Source: an uncultured bacterium
Lineage (GTDB): Bacteria > Bacillota > Clostridia > Lachnospirales > Lachnospiraceae
Assembly (NCBI GenBank): GCA_905214675.1
Contig: CAJMMS010000056.1
Span: 1 to 10,894, forward strand
DNA: 10,894 nt
Direction: 5' to 3'
Shown: positions 1 to 6,965 of the stretch, in pieces
Position numbering within the stretch: position 1 is the first letter of the stretch
Layout of the letters: each line of letters opens with the position of its first letter
The notes under the pieces: model-generated
What the model saw: the letters and a program-made list of their open reading frames with translations, nothing else
The model's database searches: none
Told to the model about the DNA's origin: nothing
Made by a program: the position numbers and the translations under genes

Positions 1-1173
1 GAGATCACAAATGCAGCAGGTGAGAAATTTACAACCGTTGTTCAGATCGGTATCGGCGGCAGTGACCTCGGACCTCGTGCAATGTATCTGGCACTGGAAA
101 ACTGGGCAAAGAAAAACGATACCTTCAAGATGGAAGCAAAATTCATCAGCAATGTAGACCCGGATGATGCAGCAGCAGTTCTGTATGGTATCGACGTAGC
201 ACATTCCATCTTTATCCTGGTTTCCAAATCCGGTACAACACTGGAGACACTGACTAACGAGTCCTTCGTAAAAGATGCCCTGAAAAATGCAGGACTGGAT
301 GCTTCCAGACATATGATCGCAGTAACCAGCGAGACATCCCCACTGGCAAAGAGTGATGATTATCTGGCAGCATTCTTTATGGATGATTACATCGGCGGAC
401 GTTATTCATCCACATCCGCAGTAGGCGGAGCCGTATTATCCCTGGCATTCGGACCGGAAGTATTCGAAAGATTCTTAAACGGTGCAGCAGAAGAGGACAG
501 ACTCGGAACAGAAAAAGACATCAGAAAGAACCCGGCAATGCTGGATGCACTGATCGGCGTTTATGAGCGCAACGTACTGGGCTATCCAGGCACAGCAGTA
601 CTGCCGTACTCACAGGCACTGAGCCGTTTCCCGGCACATCTGCAGCAGCTTGATATGGAGTCCAACGGTAAGTGCGTGAACCGTTTCGGTGAGAGACTTG
701 ACTATGTAACAGGACCTGTTATCTTCGGTGAACCTGGAACAAACGGACAGCATTCCTTCTACCAGCTGCTCCATCAGGGAACAGACATCATCCCATTGCA
801 GTTCGTAGGCTTCAAGAGCAGCCAGATGAACACGGACGTAGTGATCCAGGGCAGCACAAGCCAGCAGAAACTGTGTGCAAACGTGGCAGCCCAGATCGTA
901 GCCTTTGCATGCGGAAAAGAAGACGAAAACCGCAACAAGAACTTCGAAGGCGGCCGCCCGTCCAGCATCATCATTGGCGAACAGCTTACCCCGGAAACAC
1001 TGGGAGCACTGCTTTCACACTTCGAAAACAAAGTCATGTTCCAGGGATTTGTATGGAACGTGAACAGCTTCGACCAGGAAGGCGTACAGCTCGGTAAAGT
1101 ACTGGCAAAACGCGTACTGGCTCATGAGACAGACGGAGCACTGAAAGTATTCAGCGATTTGATGAATATCTGA
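1..1173 (+). CDS. pgi: Glucose-6-phosphate isomerase, 5'-truncated by the window edge
   Basis: This cytoplasmic glycolytic enzyme interconverts glucose-6-phosphate and fructose-6-phosphate. The frame is open from base 1, so the true start lies upstream. The 390 visible residues lack roughly 60 compared with the usual length of about 450 for Firmicutes. Visible family landmarks, numbered from the first visible residue, are the GIGGSDLGPRA sugar-binding segment (about 17-27), SKSGTT (about 75-80), signature 1 around GGRYSS (about 132-137), the second signature block with catalytic Glu in FGEPGTNGQ (Glu about 244) and catalytic His in QLLHQG (about 258), and the C-terminal FDQEGVQLGK with the active-site Lys (about 366). 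Codons are strongly biased toward C-ending forms, unlike the transporter genes downstream, as expected of a highly expressed housekeeping gene. A strong terminator follows, so it is probably transcribed separately from the ABC operon. The identification is essentially certain. Confidence 0.97.
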   Translation, partial: EITNAAGEKFTTVVQIGIGGSDLGPRAMYLALENWAKKNDTFKMEAKFISNVDPDDAAAVLYGIDVAHSIFILVSKSGTTLETLTNESFVKDALKNAGLDASRHMIAVTSETSPLAKSDDYLAAFFMDDYIGGRYSSTSAVGGAVLSLAFGPEVFERFLNGAAEEDRLGTEKDIRKNPAMLDALIGVYERNVLGYPGTAVLPYSQALSRFPAHLQQLDMESNGKCVNRFGERLDYVTGPVIFGEPGTNGQHSFYQLLHQGTDIIPLQFVGFKSSQMNTDVVIQGSTSQQKLCANVAAQIVAFACGKEDENRNKNFEGGRPSSIIIGEQLTPETLGALLSHFENKVMFQGFVWNVNSFDQEGVQLGKVLAKRVLAHETDGALKVFSDLMNI

Positions 1174-1218
1174 TATAGCTGCAGATGCATGCCGGATTTT
1201 GCGTGCATTCGACTGAAA

Positions 1219-1291
1219 TAAAAAGAAAGCCATTCCCGGATCCATGTCATTAAGTAAATATGGCATGGATTCCCGGATGGCTTTCTTTTTT
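1219..1291 (+). terminator. Intrinsic terminator of pgi, possibly bidirectional
   Basis: A long near-perfect hairpin has its left arm at about 1221-1248 and its right arm at about 1262-1289, separated by a loop of about 13 bases. The core pairing is AAAGAAAGCCAT with ATGGCTTTCTTT, extended by the ATCCATG/CATGGAT segments with small bulges. It is preceded by an A-run and followed by a T-run (1285-1291), so it could terminate transcription from either direction. It lies 46 bases after the pgi stop. Confidence 0.92.
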
Positions 1292-1393
1292 GATTCAGCT
1301 ATCCCCCGGATGAGGATACGAAAGTGAAAAAAGTGGGAAAAAGTACAGAAATATCGTACAAAAAGAAAGCAAAAAGATAACCAGACGGGGGGC

Positions 1394-1422
1394 TTGTGGG
1401 GAAGAAAGAAACAGATTATGAT
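1394..1422 (+). promoter_or_regulatory. Candidate promoter for the ABC transporter operon (weak)
   Basis: TTGTGG (1394-1399) is followed after 17 bases by TATGAT (1417-1422), which would start transcription near 1429, shortly before the Shine-Dalgarno of the binding-protein gene. The -35 box matches consensus at only about half its positions. The 157 bases between the terminator and the start codon also contain a GTAC...GTAC repeat (about 1347-1363) that could bind a regulator. The assignment is tentative. Confidence 0.3.
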
Positions 1423-1448
1423 AAATGAACAGCGGAAAGGGGAAATAT

Positions 1449-3059
1449 ATGAAGAAGAAAATAATCGCATTGCTGCTTACAGCGGCCATGGCAATGTCTC
1501 TGGCGGCCTGTGGGGATACAGCGAAAACAGGAAGTACTGCAGAAGAGACGGCAAAACAGGAGGAAACAACGACAGGATCAGAAAATACAGAAAAAGCCGA
1601 AGAATCAACGCTGGTATATGGATCCGGTGATTACACAAGAATCAATCCGGCGATGGATGAACACTGTGAGATTAATGTACTTTTGTTTAACGGTCTGACT
1701 GCTCATGATGCAGATGACCAGGTGATTCCGGGTCTTGCAGAAAAATGGGAATATGATGAAGACAGTTGTACTTATACGTTTCATATCCGTGACGGGATCA
1801 AATGGCATGACGGGGAAGCTTTTACTGCAGATGATGTAAAATTTACCATCGAGGCTATTATGGATCCGGAGAATGGATCAGAAAATGCACCAAACTATGA
1901 AGATGTTCAGGAAATAAAAGTAATCGATGACCAGACCATTACCTTTAAACTGGCAGAACCAAATGTGGCATTTCTGGAGTATATGACGATGGCGATTTTG
2001 CCAAAGCATCTTCTGGAAGGGGAAGATATGCAGGAATCAGACTTTTTCCGGCATCCTGTAGGTACAGGTCCTTATAAACTGGAAAGCTGGGATGCAGGGC
2101 AGTCTATTGTAATGACAAAAAATGAAGATTACTATCTTGGCAGTCCAAAAATCGATAAGGTAATTTTTAAGATTGTAGAGGACGATAATACACAGGCAGT
2201 ACAGCTGCAGTCCGGTGAGATTGATATGGCTTTGCTGGATCCGAAAAATGCAGAGAATTTCAAAAATATGGATGGATATAGCTGTTACGATATGACTACT
2301 TCCGATTATCGTGGTATTATGTTTAATTTCGCAAATGATTACTGGAAGGAAAACAAAGATCTTATTCCGGCAATCTGTTATGGAATTGACCGCCAGGCAA
2401 TTATAGATGCAGTACTTCTTGGACAGGGAATGCCGGCTTATGGTCCGTTACAGAGAAATATATATAACAATGAAAAGGCAGAGCATTATGGTTATAATCC
2501 GGAAAAAGCCAAAAAGATCCTTGAAGATGCAGGATGCAAGATGGGAAAAAATGGCTTTTATGAAAGAAACGGGGAAGAAATCGGTTTCGTCCTCAGCGTT
2601 ATGTCCGGAGAACAGGACCGGATTGACATCGCACAGGCAGCAGCTCAGCAGTTACAGGAAACAGGCATTAACTGTACGGTAGATATTCCGGCACAGATCG
2701 ACTGGGGCGGACAGATGGCATGTCTGATCGGCTGGGGAAGCCCGTTTGATGCAGACGATCATACCTATAAAGTTTTTGGCACAGATAAGGGTGCAAATTA
2801 TTCTTCCTACTCTAATGAGAAAGTGGATGAATATCTGACTCTGGCAAGACAGTATGAAGATCAGGAAACCCGTGCGAAATATTATGATCTTTTCCAGGAA
2901 GAACTGCTGCAGGATCCGCCATATGCATTTATCTGTTATATTGATGCTAATTATGTGGCAGATTCGGATATACAGGGAATCTCTGAAAATACAGTCCTTG
3001 GACATCATGGCGTAGGTATCTTCTGGAATATTCAGGATTGGGAAATAGTACAAGAATAA
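1449..3059 (+). CDS. Substrate-binding lipoprotein of an Opp/Dpp/Nik-type ABC importer (SBP family 5)
   Basis: This 536-residue protein is predicted to be anchored outside the membrane and to deliver ligand to the permeases encoded downstream. I chose ATG 1449, not the in-frame ATG at 1425, because AAAGGGGA (1436-1443) lies five bases upstream and the product then begins with a textbook lipoprotein signal, MKKKIIALLLTAAMAMSLAA, followed by Cys21 in a lipobox (LAAC). A Thr/Glu/Lys-rich linker (about 22-52) precedes the folded domain. Family-5 hallmarks are GLAEKW (95-100), the segment from YTFHIRDGIKWHDG into FTADDVKFT (about 109-133), VGTGPY (204-209), the acidic segment KNEDYYLGSPKIDKV (224-238), AICYGIDRQAII (308-319) and YNPEKAKKILEDAG (349-362). 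The family binds peptides, nickel or nickel chelates, or other small molecules. The sequence does not settle which. A His-His pair (519-520) before GVGIFWN near the C-terminus is a possible ligand or metal contact, but this is speculative. Confidence 0.93.
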   Translation: MKKKIIALLLTAAMAMSLAACGDTAKTGSTAEETAKQEETTTGSENTEKAEESTLVYGSGDYTRINPAMDEHCEINVLLFNGLTAHDADDQVIPGLAEKWEYDEDSCTYTFHIRDGIKWHDGEAFTADDVKFTIEAIMDPENGSENAPNYEDVQEIKVIDDQTITFKLAEPNVAFLEYMTMAILPKHLLEGEDMQESDFFRHPVGTGPYKLESWDAGQSIVMTKNEDYYLGSPKIDKVIFKIVEDDNTQAVQLQSGEIDMALLDPKNAENFKNMDGYSCYDMTTSDYRGIMFNFANDYWKENKDLIPAICYGIDRQAIIDAVLLGQGMPAYGPLQRNIYNNEKAEHYGYNPEKAKKILEDAGCKMGKNGFYERNGEEIGFVLSVMSGEQDRIDIAQAAAQQLQETGINCTVDIPAQIDWGGQMACLIGWGSPFDADDHTYKVFGTDKGANYSSYSNEKVDEYLTLARQYEDQETRAKYYDLFQEELLQDPPYAFICYIDANYVADSDIQGISENTVLGHHGVGIFWNIQDWEIVQE

Positions 3060-3066
3060 AAGAGAG

Positions 3067-3100
3067 CTGCAAAGAGACTGGGAACAGTCTCTTTATGCAG
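3067..3100 (+). promoter_or_regulatory. Intercistronic stem-loop without U-tract after the binding-protein gene
   Basis: Left arm CTGCA-AAGAGACT (3067-3079) pairs with right arm AGTCTCTT-TA-TGCAG (3086-3100), leaving a six-base GGGAAC loop and a two-base bulge. The next bases are TTATAAGAGG, so there is no T-run and full termination is unlikely. In importer operons such a hairpin usually protects the 3' end of the upstream message or partly attenuates transcription, so that binding protein is made in excess over the membrane complex. That role is inferred here. Confidence 0.6.
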
Positions 3101-3116
3101 TTATAAGAGGTTCATT

Positions 3117-4133
3117 ATGAGAGAGTTACTGAAGACAGAGCATTTATCAGTAAGTTTTTTTACAAAAGCCGGTGAAGTGGAGGCAGTCAGAGATGTCAGC
3201 CTGAGTGTAGAGGAAGGGGAAGTCCTGGCTATCGTAGGAGAATCCGGCTGCGGAAAAAGTGCATTATGTAAAAGCATTATGAAATTGCTTCCGAAGACGG
3301 CAAAAATTAAATCCGGGAAGATCCTGGCAGATGGCATAGACATCACGGATTATACGGAGAGAAATATGTCACGGCTGCGGGGAGACCTTTTTTCCATGAT
3401 ATTTCAGGATCCGATGACATCCCTCAATCCGACAATGACCATCGGGAAACAGATCGAAGAAGCTGTGCGGATCCATAATAAAAAAATGCCCCAAAAGCAG
3501 GTGAAAAAGAAAGTTCTTGAATTGATGCAGCTGGTGGAAATTGATGAGCCGGAAGTGAGAATTTCGCAGTATCCACATGAATTTTCAGGTGGAATGCGCC
3601 AGAGGGCAGTCATGGCAATCGCACTTGCAGGCAATCCCAAAATTCTGTTTGCGGATGAGCCGACCACTGCACTGGATGTGACGATCCAGGCTCAGATTCT
3701 TGATGTTTTTCGGAGAATCCAGAAAAAACTCGGGATGGCAACCGTTTTTATCAGCCATGATCTTGGGGTTGTAGCAGGGGTGGCAGATCGTGTAGCGGTT
3801 ATGTATGCAGGAAAAATTGTGGAAATCGGAACAGCGGAAGAGATTTTTTATGATCCAAAGCATCCGTATACATGGGGACTGCTGCAGTCTCTTCCGATTT
3901 TGTCCAGGGGGAAAGAATGGCTTCCGATATTACCGGGAATGCCTCCAACCCTGATCCATCCGCCAAAAGGTGATGCATTTGCAGAGAGAAATGCATATGC
4001 GATGAGGATAGATTATGAAAAAGAGCCGCCCATGTTTCAGGTTACGGACACACACTATGCAGCTACCTGGCTGCTGGATGAGAGAGCCCCGAAAGTAAAG
4101 GCTCCGATTGGAGAACAAAGGTATGGAAAATAA
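3117..4133 (+). CDS. oppD: Peptide/nickel-type ABC transporter ATPase 1 (OppD/DppD-like)
   Basis: This is a cytoplasmic ATPase of the importer, 338 residues. Motifs seen are Walker A GESGCGKS (41-48), Q-loop FQDP (96-99), the LNP segment typical of this family (about 103-105), signature FSGGMRQR (156-163), Walker B ILFADEP with catalytic Glu181, D-loop LD (186-187) and switch His214. An oligopeptide/dipeptide transporter C-terminal domain (about 230-325) follows. Many DppD/OppF proteins carry four cysteines in this domain, reported to hold an iron-sulfur cluster. Here those positions read Asp286, Asn292, Asp299 and Thr317, within GDAFAERN, YAMRID and HYAATW. From memory, this cysteine-less form is typical of Gram-positive OppD, which is why I favour the OppD name. 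AAGAGG (3105-3110) lies six bases before the ATG. The gene overlaps the next ATPase by 11 bases. Confidence 0.93.
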   Translation: MRELLKTEHLSVSFFTKAGEVEAVRDVSLSVEEGEVLAIVGESGCGKSALCKSIMKLLPKTAKIKSGKILADGIDITDYTERNMSRLRGDLFSMIFQDPMTSLNPTMTIGKQIEEAVRIHNKKMPQKQVKKKVLELMQLVEIDEPEVRISQYPHEFSGGMRQRAVMAIALAGNPKILFADEPTTALDVTIQAQILDVFRRIQKKLGMATVFISHDLGVVAGVADRVAVMYAGKIVEIGTAEEIFYDPKHPYTWGLLQSLPILSRGKEWLPILPGMPPTLIHPPKGDAFAERNAYAMRIDYEKEPPMFQVTDTHYAATWLLDERAPKVKAPIGEQRYGK

Positions 4134-4935
4134 CAGTTTACTGGATGTGCAGCATCTTTCGCATGTGTTTCACCTGAAGAGAAAAATGACAGTAAAAGCG
4201 ATAGATGATGTATCGTTTCAAATAAAAAAAGGGGAAATTTACGGACTGGTAGGGGAATCTGGATCAGGAAAATCTACAGTGGCACGCTGTATTATGAATA
4301 TATATAAACCTTCTGAAGGAGAAATATTTTACAAAGGGATTCCGATCTGTAAAAACAAAGAGTTTCGAAAAAACCGGAAAATGCTGCAGATGACACGGCA
4401 AATGATTTTTCAGGATTCCGCATCCAGTCTGAATCCGAGAATGAAAATCGGGGATATTGTAGCAGAACCGCTGCGTATTTATTCGGAAAAGGGAAGGCCA
4501 GGTAAAAAAGAGATAGAAAACCAGTTGGAGCTTGTGGGACTGGACCGCAGTTATATGGAAAAGTATCCCTGTGAATTATCTGGTGGACAGCGGCAGAGAG
4601 CAGCGATTGCACGGGCACTCTCCACAAAACCGGAACTGATCGTGGCAGATGAACCGATCGCATCGCTTGATGTGTCCATTCAGGCACAGATGGTAAATCT
4701 GTTTCGGAAATTACAGAAAGAACAGGGTTTTTCATTTCTTTTTATTGCCCATGATCTTTCGATGGTAGAGTTTTTATGTGACCGGACAGGTGTTATGTAT
4801 CACGGGAAACTGGTGGAGGAAGGGAGAACAAAAGATATTTTCGCCCATCCGGAACATGAATACACCAAAGCGCTGTTAGCGGCAGTCCCAATACCGGATC
4901 CAAGAATAGAAAGACAGAAAGGTGAAGTGTTATGA
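4123..4935 (+). CDS. oppF: Peptide/nickel-type ABC transporter ATPase 2 (OppF/DppF-like, short form)
   Basis: This is the second ATPase of the importer, 270 residues, expected to pair with the preceding one beneath the permeases. Motifs are Walker A GESGSGKS (44-51), Q-loop FQDS (96-99), LNPRM (103-107), signature LSGGQRQR (152-159), Walker B LIVADEP with Glu177, D-loop LD (182-183) and switch His210. The protein ends about 25 residues after HPEHEYTKALLAAVPIPDP. It therefore lacks the extended Cys-containing C-terminal tail of many OppF/DppF proteins, which run to about 305-330 residues. I prefer ATG 4123 with GGAG (4110-4113) nine bases upstream. An in-frame TTG at 4108 would add five residues. 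The start lies inside the end of the first ATPase gene, and the stop overlaps the permease start (ATGA), which indicates translational coupling. Confidence 0.92.
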   Translation: MENNSLLDVQHLSHVFHLKRKMTVKAIDDVSFQIKKGEIYGLVGESGSGKSTVARCIMNIYKPSEGEIFYKGIPICKNKEFRKNRKMLQMTRQMIFQDSASSLNPRMKIGDIVAEPLRIYSEKGRPGKKEIENQLELVGLDRSYMEKYPCELSGGQRQRAAIARALSTKPELIVADEPIASLDVSIQAQMVNLFRKLQKEQGFSFLFIAHDLSMVEFLCDRTGVMYHGKLVEEGRTKDIFAHPEHEYTKALLAAVPIPDPRIERQKGEVL

Positions 4936-5939
4936 GAGGCGAACGAATGCTGTATTATGGAAAAAAACTGGTGATTTTTATGATCAGTGTAGGACTGCTC
5001 TCTCTTGTGACATTTTATGTTTCCAGACTTGCACCGGGAGATCCACTGTTTTCTTACTACGGAGAACGAGTGGAAAAGATGAGTCCTGAAGAAAGAGAGT
5101 GGGCAGAAGAAAAACTTGGTCTGAATGATAAAATTTCTGTACAGTATAGCAGGTGGATCAATCAGGTCTTTCATGGAAATTTCGGACGTTCTTATAAATA
5201 TAAGATGGATGTACTGGATGTGCTGAAAAGCAGACTTGGTAATACCCTGCTTCTTGGCGGTACTGGCTTTTTGATCATATTTGCAGGTGCATTGCTGCTG
5301 GGAGTCATATGTGCATGGAAAGAAGGCGGATGGCTGGATAAAATCATCTGTAAAGCAGGGACGATCATAAGCTGTGTCCCGGAGTTCTGGCTGGCGCTGG
5401 TGCTGATTCTCGTATTTTCTGTTTCGCTGCGATGGCTGCCAAGTTCCGGGGCATATGCAGTCGGGCAGGAAAAAAACATTTCCGACCGAATCTTACATAT
5501 GATCCTGCCTTTGATCGTGATCGTGACAGAACATATCTGGTATTATGGCTACATGGTCCGGAATAAAATGCTGGATGAAATCCGTGCAGATTATGTGCTG
5601 CTGGCAAAAGCAAAAGGAATAAAAAAATCCCGTATTATGCTGGTACATTGTATGAGAAATATCATGCCATCATATCTGAGTATTATGGCGATTTCGGTAA
5701 CGCATATCATGGGAGGAACTTATGTGGCAGAGACCGTTTTTTCTTATCCCGGAATAGGGACACTGGCATATGAAAGTGCCCGCTATAAAGACTATAATTT
5801 GCTGATGATCATCAGTCTGATGTCAGGGATCATAATCATTGCCTGTAATATGGCTGCACAGATTCTTAATGAGAGGATCGATCCGAGAATGCGTATCAGC
5901 AGGCAGTCGGAAATGCAGGAGGTGGATAACTATGAGTGA
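4932..5939 (+). CDS. oppB: ABC transporter permease 1 (OppB/DppB/NikB-like)
   Basis: This integral membrane permease (335 residues) forms half of the import channel. An N-terminal membrane helix (about 12-31) is followed by SRLAPGDPL, a standard DppB-family feature, then an extracytoplasmic segment (about 36-100) with MSPEEREWAEEKLGLND and NFGRSY. Further hydrophobic helices lie at about 105-128, 143-167, 188-207, 246-265 and 288-312. The cytoplasmic ATPase-contact loop reads ADYVLLAKAKGIKKSR (219-234). The family-typical AETVFSYPGIG (266-276) and NERIDPR (313-319) lie near the C-terminus. The start at 4932 overlaps the previous stop as ATGA, with AAAGG nine bases upstream. ATG 4947 is a credible alternative, with AGAGG seven bases upstream, and would remove five residues. 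The substrate cannot be deduced from the permease. Confidence 0.93.
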   Translation: MRGERMLYYGKKLVIFMISVGLLSLVTFYVSRLAPGDPLFSYYGERVEKMSPEEREWAEEKLGLNDKISVQYSRWINQVFHGNFGRSYKYKMDVLDVLKSRLGNTLLLGGTGFLIIFAGALLLGVICAWKEGGWLDKIICKAGTIISCVPEFWLALVLILVFSVSLRWLPSSGAYAVGQEKNISDRILHMILPLIVIVTEHIWYYGYMVRNKMLDEIRADYVLLAKAKGIKKSRIMLVHCMRNIMPSYLSIMAISVTHIMGGTYVAETVFSYPGIGTLAYESARYKDYNLLMIISLMSGIIIIACNMAAQILNERIDPRMRISRQSEMQEVDNYE

Positions 5940-6822
5940 CCTGTTTGAAATTGTTGGAGTAAAACCAGAGCTTGCAGAACAGCAGGTACCGGAAAAAGAA
6001 AACAGATGGTATGATACGATTCCATGGTTGTCTGTCATCATTCTGATACTGATCGTGGGTGGCTGTCTGTTCTGCAATCGAATCATGACAAAAGATCCGT
6101 CTTACATGGATCTGAAAAATTATACAATTGCTCCATGTAAAGAATTTTTGTTTGGAACAGATACTATGGGGCGTGATATTTTTTCCATGATCTGGTATGG
6201 CGGACGACAGTCTCTGTTTATCGGAATTGCAGCAACTGTGATATCTACCGGTATTGCAATCGTATTTGGTACGGTAAGCGGCATGGCACCGGATTGGCTG
6301 GATATGCTGCTCATGAGGGCAACAGAGATTCTGCTGAGCATTCCGAATCTTCTGACGGTTATTTTTCTGCAGGCCATTCTTGGAAAGGCAAATGTATTCA
6401 GTCTGTCTTTTGTGATAGGGATTACAAGTTGGATGAGTATAGCCAAAATTATCAGAACAGAAGTGCGGCAGCTGCGAAACAATGAATATGTAATTGCGGC
6501 CAGGTGCATGGGGGGAGGATTTTTTTATATTCTTTATAAACATCTTGCACCCAATTTTTTATCTTCCATCATGTTTATGGTTGTCATGAATATCCGAAGT
6601 GCTATTGTGGAAGAGTCAACATTAAGTTTCATCGGGATAGGACTTCCGCTGGAAGTTATTTCCTGGGGAAGTATGTTGTCGCTGTCAGAAAAGGCACTGC
6701 TTACAGGTGCCTGGTGGATTATCCTGATTCCAGGTGTTTTTCTTGTCGTGACATTATTGTGTATTACCAGTATCGGAGACTGTATCAGAAAAAAATTAAA
6801 TAAACAGGAAAGTAATTTATAA
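5932..6822 (+). CDS. oppC: ABC transporter permease 2 (OppC/DppC/NikC-like)
   Basis: This is the second permease subunit, 296 residues. The frame is open further upstream, but ATG 5932 has an excellent AGGAGGTGG (5917-5925) six bases away and gives the normal DppC length, so the upstream extension to 5839 is rejected. After a cytoplasmic N-terminus there is a membrane helix (about 31-48), then the DppC landmark FLFGTDTMGRDIFSMIWYGG (72-91), helices at about 94-115, 128-148, 156-173, 208-226 and 259-280, and the ATPase-contact loop EYVIAARCMGG (185-195) followed by HLAPN. ESTLSFIGIGLP (228-239) is also typical of the family. The gene overlaps the upstream permease by eight bases and is the last gene of the importer operon. 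No convincing terminator follows, so read-through into the next gene is possible. Confidence 0.93.
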   Translation: MSDLFEIVGVKPELAEQQVPEKENRWYDTIPWLSVIILILIVGGCLFCNRIMTKDPSYMDLKNYTIAPCKEFLFGTDTMGRDIFSMIWYGGRQSLFIGIAATVISTGIAIVFGTVSGMAPDWLDMLLMRATEILLSIPNLLTVIFLQAILGKANVFSLSFVIGITSWMSIAKIIRTEVRQLRNNEYVIAARCMGGGFFYILYKHLAPNFLSSIMFMVVMNIRSAIVEESTLSFIGIGLPLEVISWGSMLSLSEKALLTGAWWIILIPGVFLVVTLLCITSIGDCIRKKLNKQESNL

Positions 6823-6895
6823 AAAGCAGGAGCCGAGATTCCCGAAAAGTCAATTGACACATCGGAAACTATAAAGAATTCCTCTCCAGGTTATG

Positions 6896-6923
6896 GCATA
6901 ATCTATGCTATAATTATCATAGC
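6896..6923 (+). promoter_or_regulatory. Extended -10 promoter with overlapping inverted repeats upstream of the BspA-like gene
   Basis: TGCTATAAT (6906-6914) is a perfect extended -10 element. It predicts a transcription start near 6921 and a 5' leader of about 45 bases. No good -35 box lies 16-18 bases upstream, which extended -10 promoters tolerate. Two inverted repeats overlap it: GCATA-atc-TATGC (6896-6908) and GCTAT-aattatc-ATAGC (6907-6923). An outer imperfect dyad of CCAG...TTATG with CATAG..TGG (6886-6926) surrounds them. The layout suits a repressor operator. A separate perfect palindrome, GTCAATTGAC, lies at 6849-6858. The start codon is served by GGAGGG (6954-6959). Confidence 0.5.
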
Positions 6924-6965
6924 TGGCCGGACAAAGAAAGACGCTTACAGAGAGGAGGGCATCCT

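Noticed and set aside
1425..1448. Earlier ATG for the binding lipoprotein
   Set aside because: It adds eight residues before an ideal lipoprotein signal peptide, and the good ribosome binding site serves ATG 1449.
1015..1489. Minus-strand open frames across the pgi terminator and the operon leader
   Set aside because: They cover the pgi 3' end and the terminator stem, are hydrophobic from A-rich complement sequence, and show no recognisable family.
5839..5931. Upstream extension of the second permease
   Set aside because: It would overlap the first permease by about 100 bases and add an atypical N-terminus. ATG 5932 has a near-perfect Shine-Dalgarno.
5896..6543. Long minus-strand open frame opposite the second permease
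   Set aside because: It is antisense to a confidently identified gene, its translation resembles no known family, and it has no ribosome binding site. It is a shadow of codon composition.
6854..6859. Perfect TTGACA box between the importer operon and the BspA-like gene
   Set aside because: No acceptable -10 box lies 16-18 bases downstream, and the TATAAT at 6909-6914 is 49 bases away. It is also part of the palindrome GTCAATTGAC, so I treat it as a possible binding site rather than a -35.
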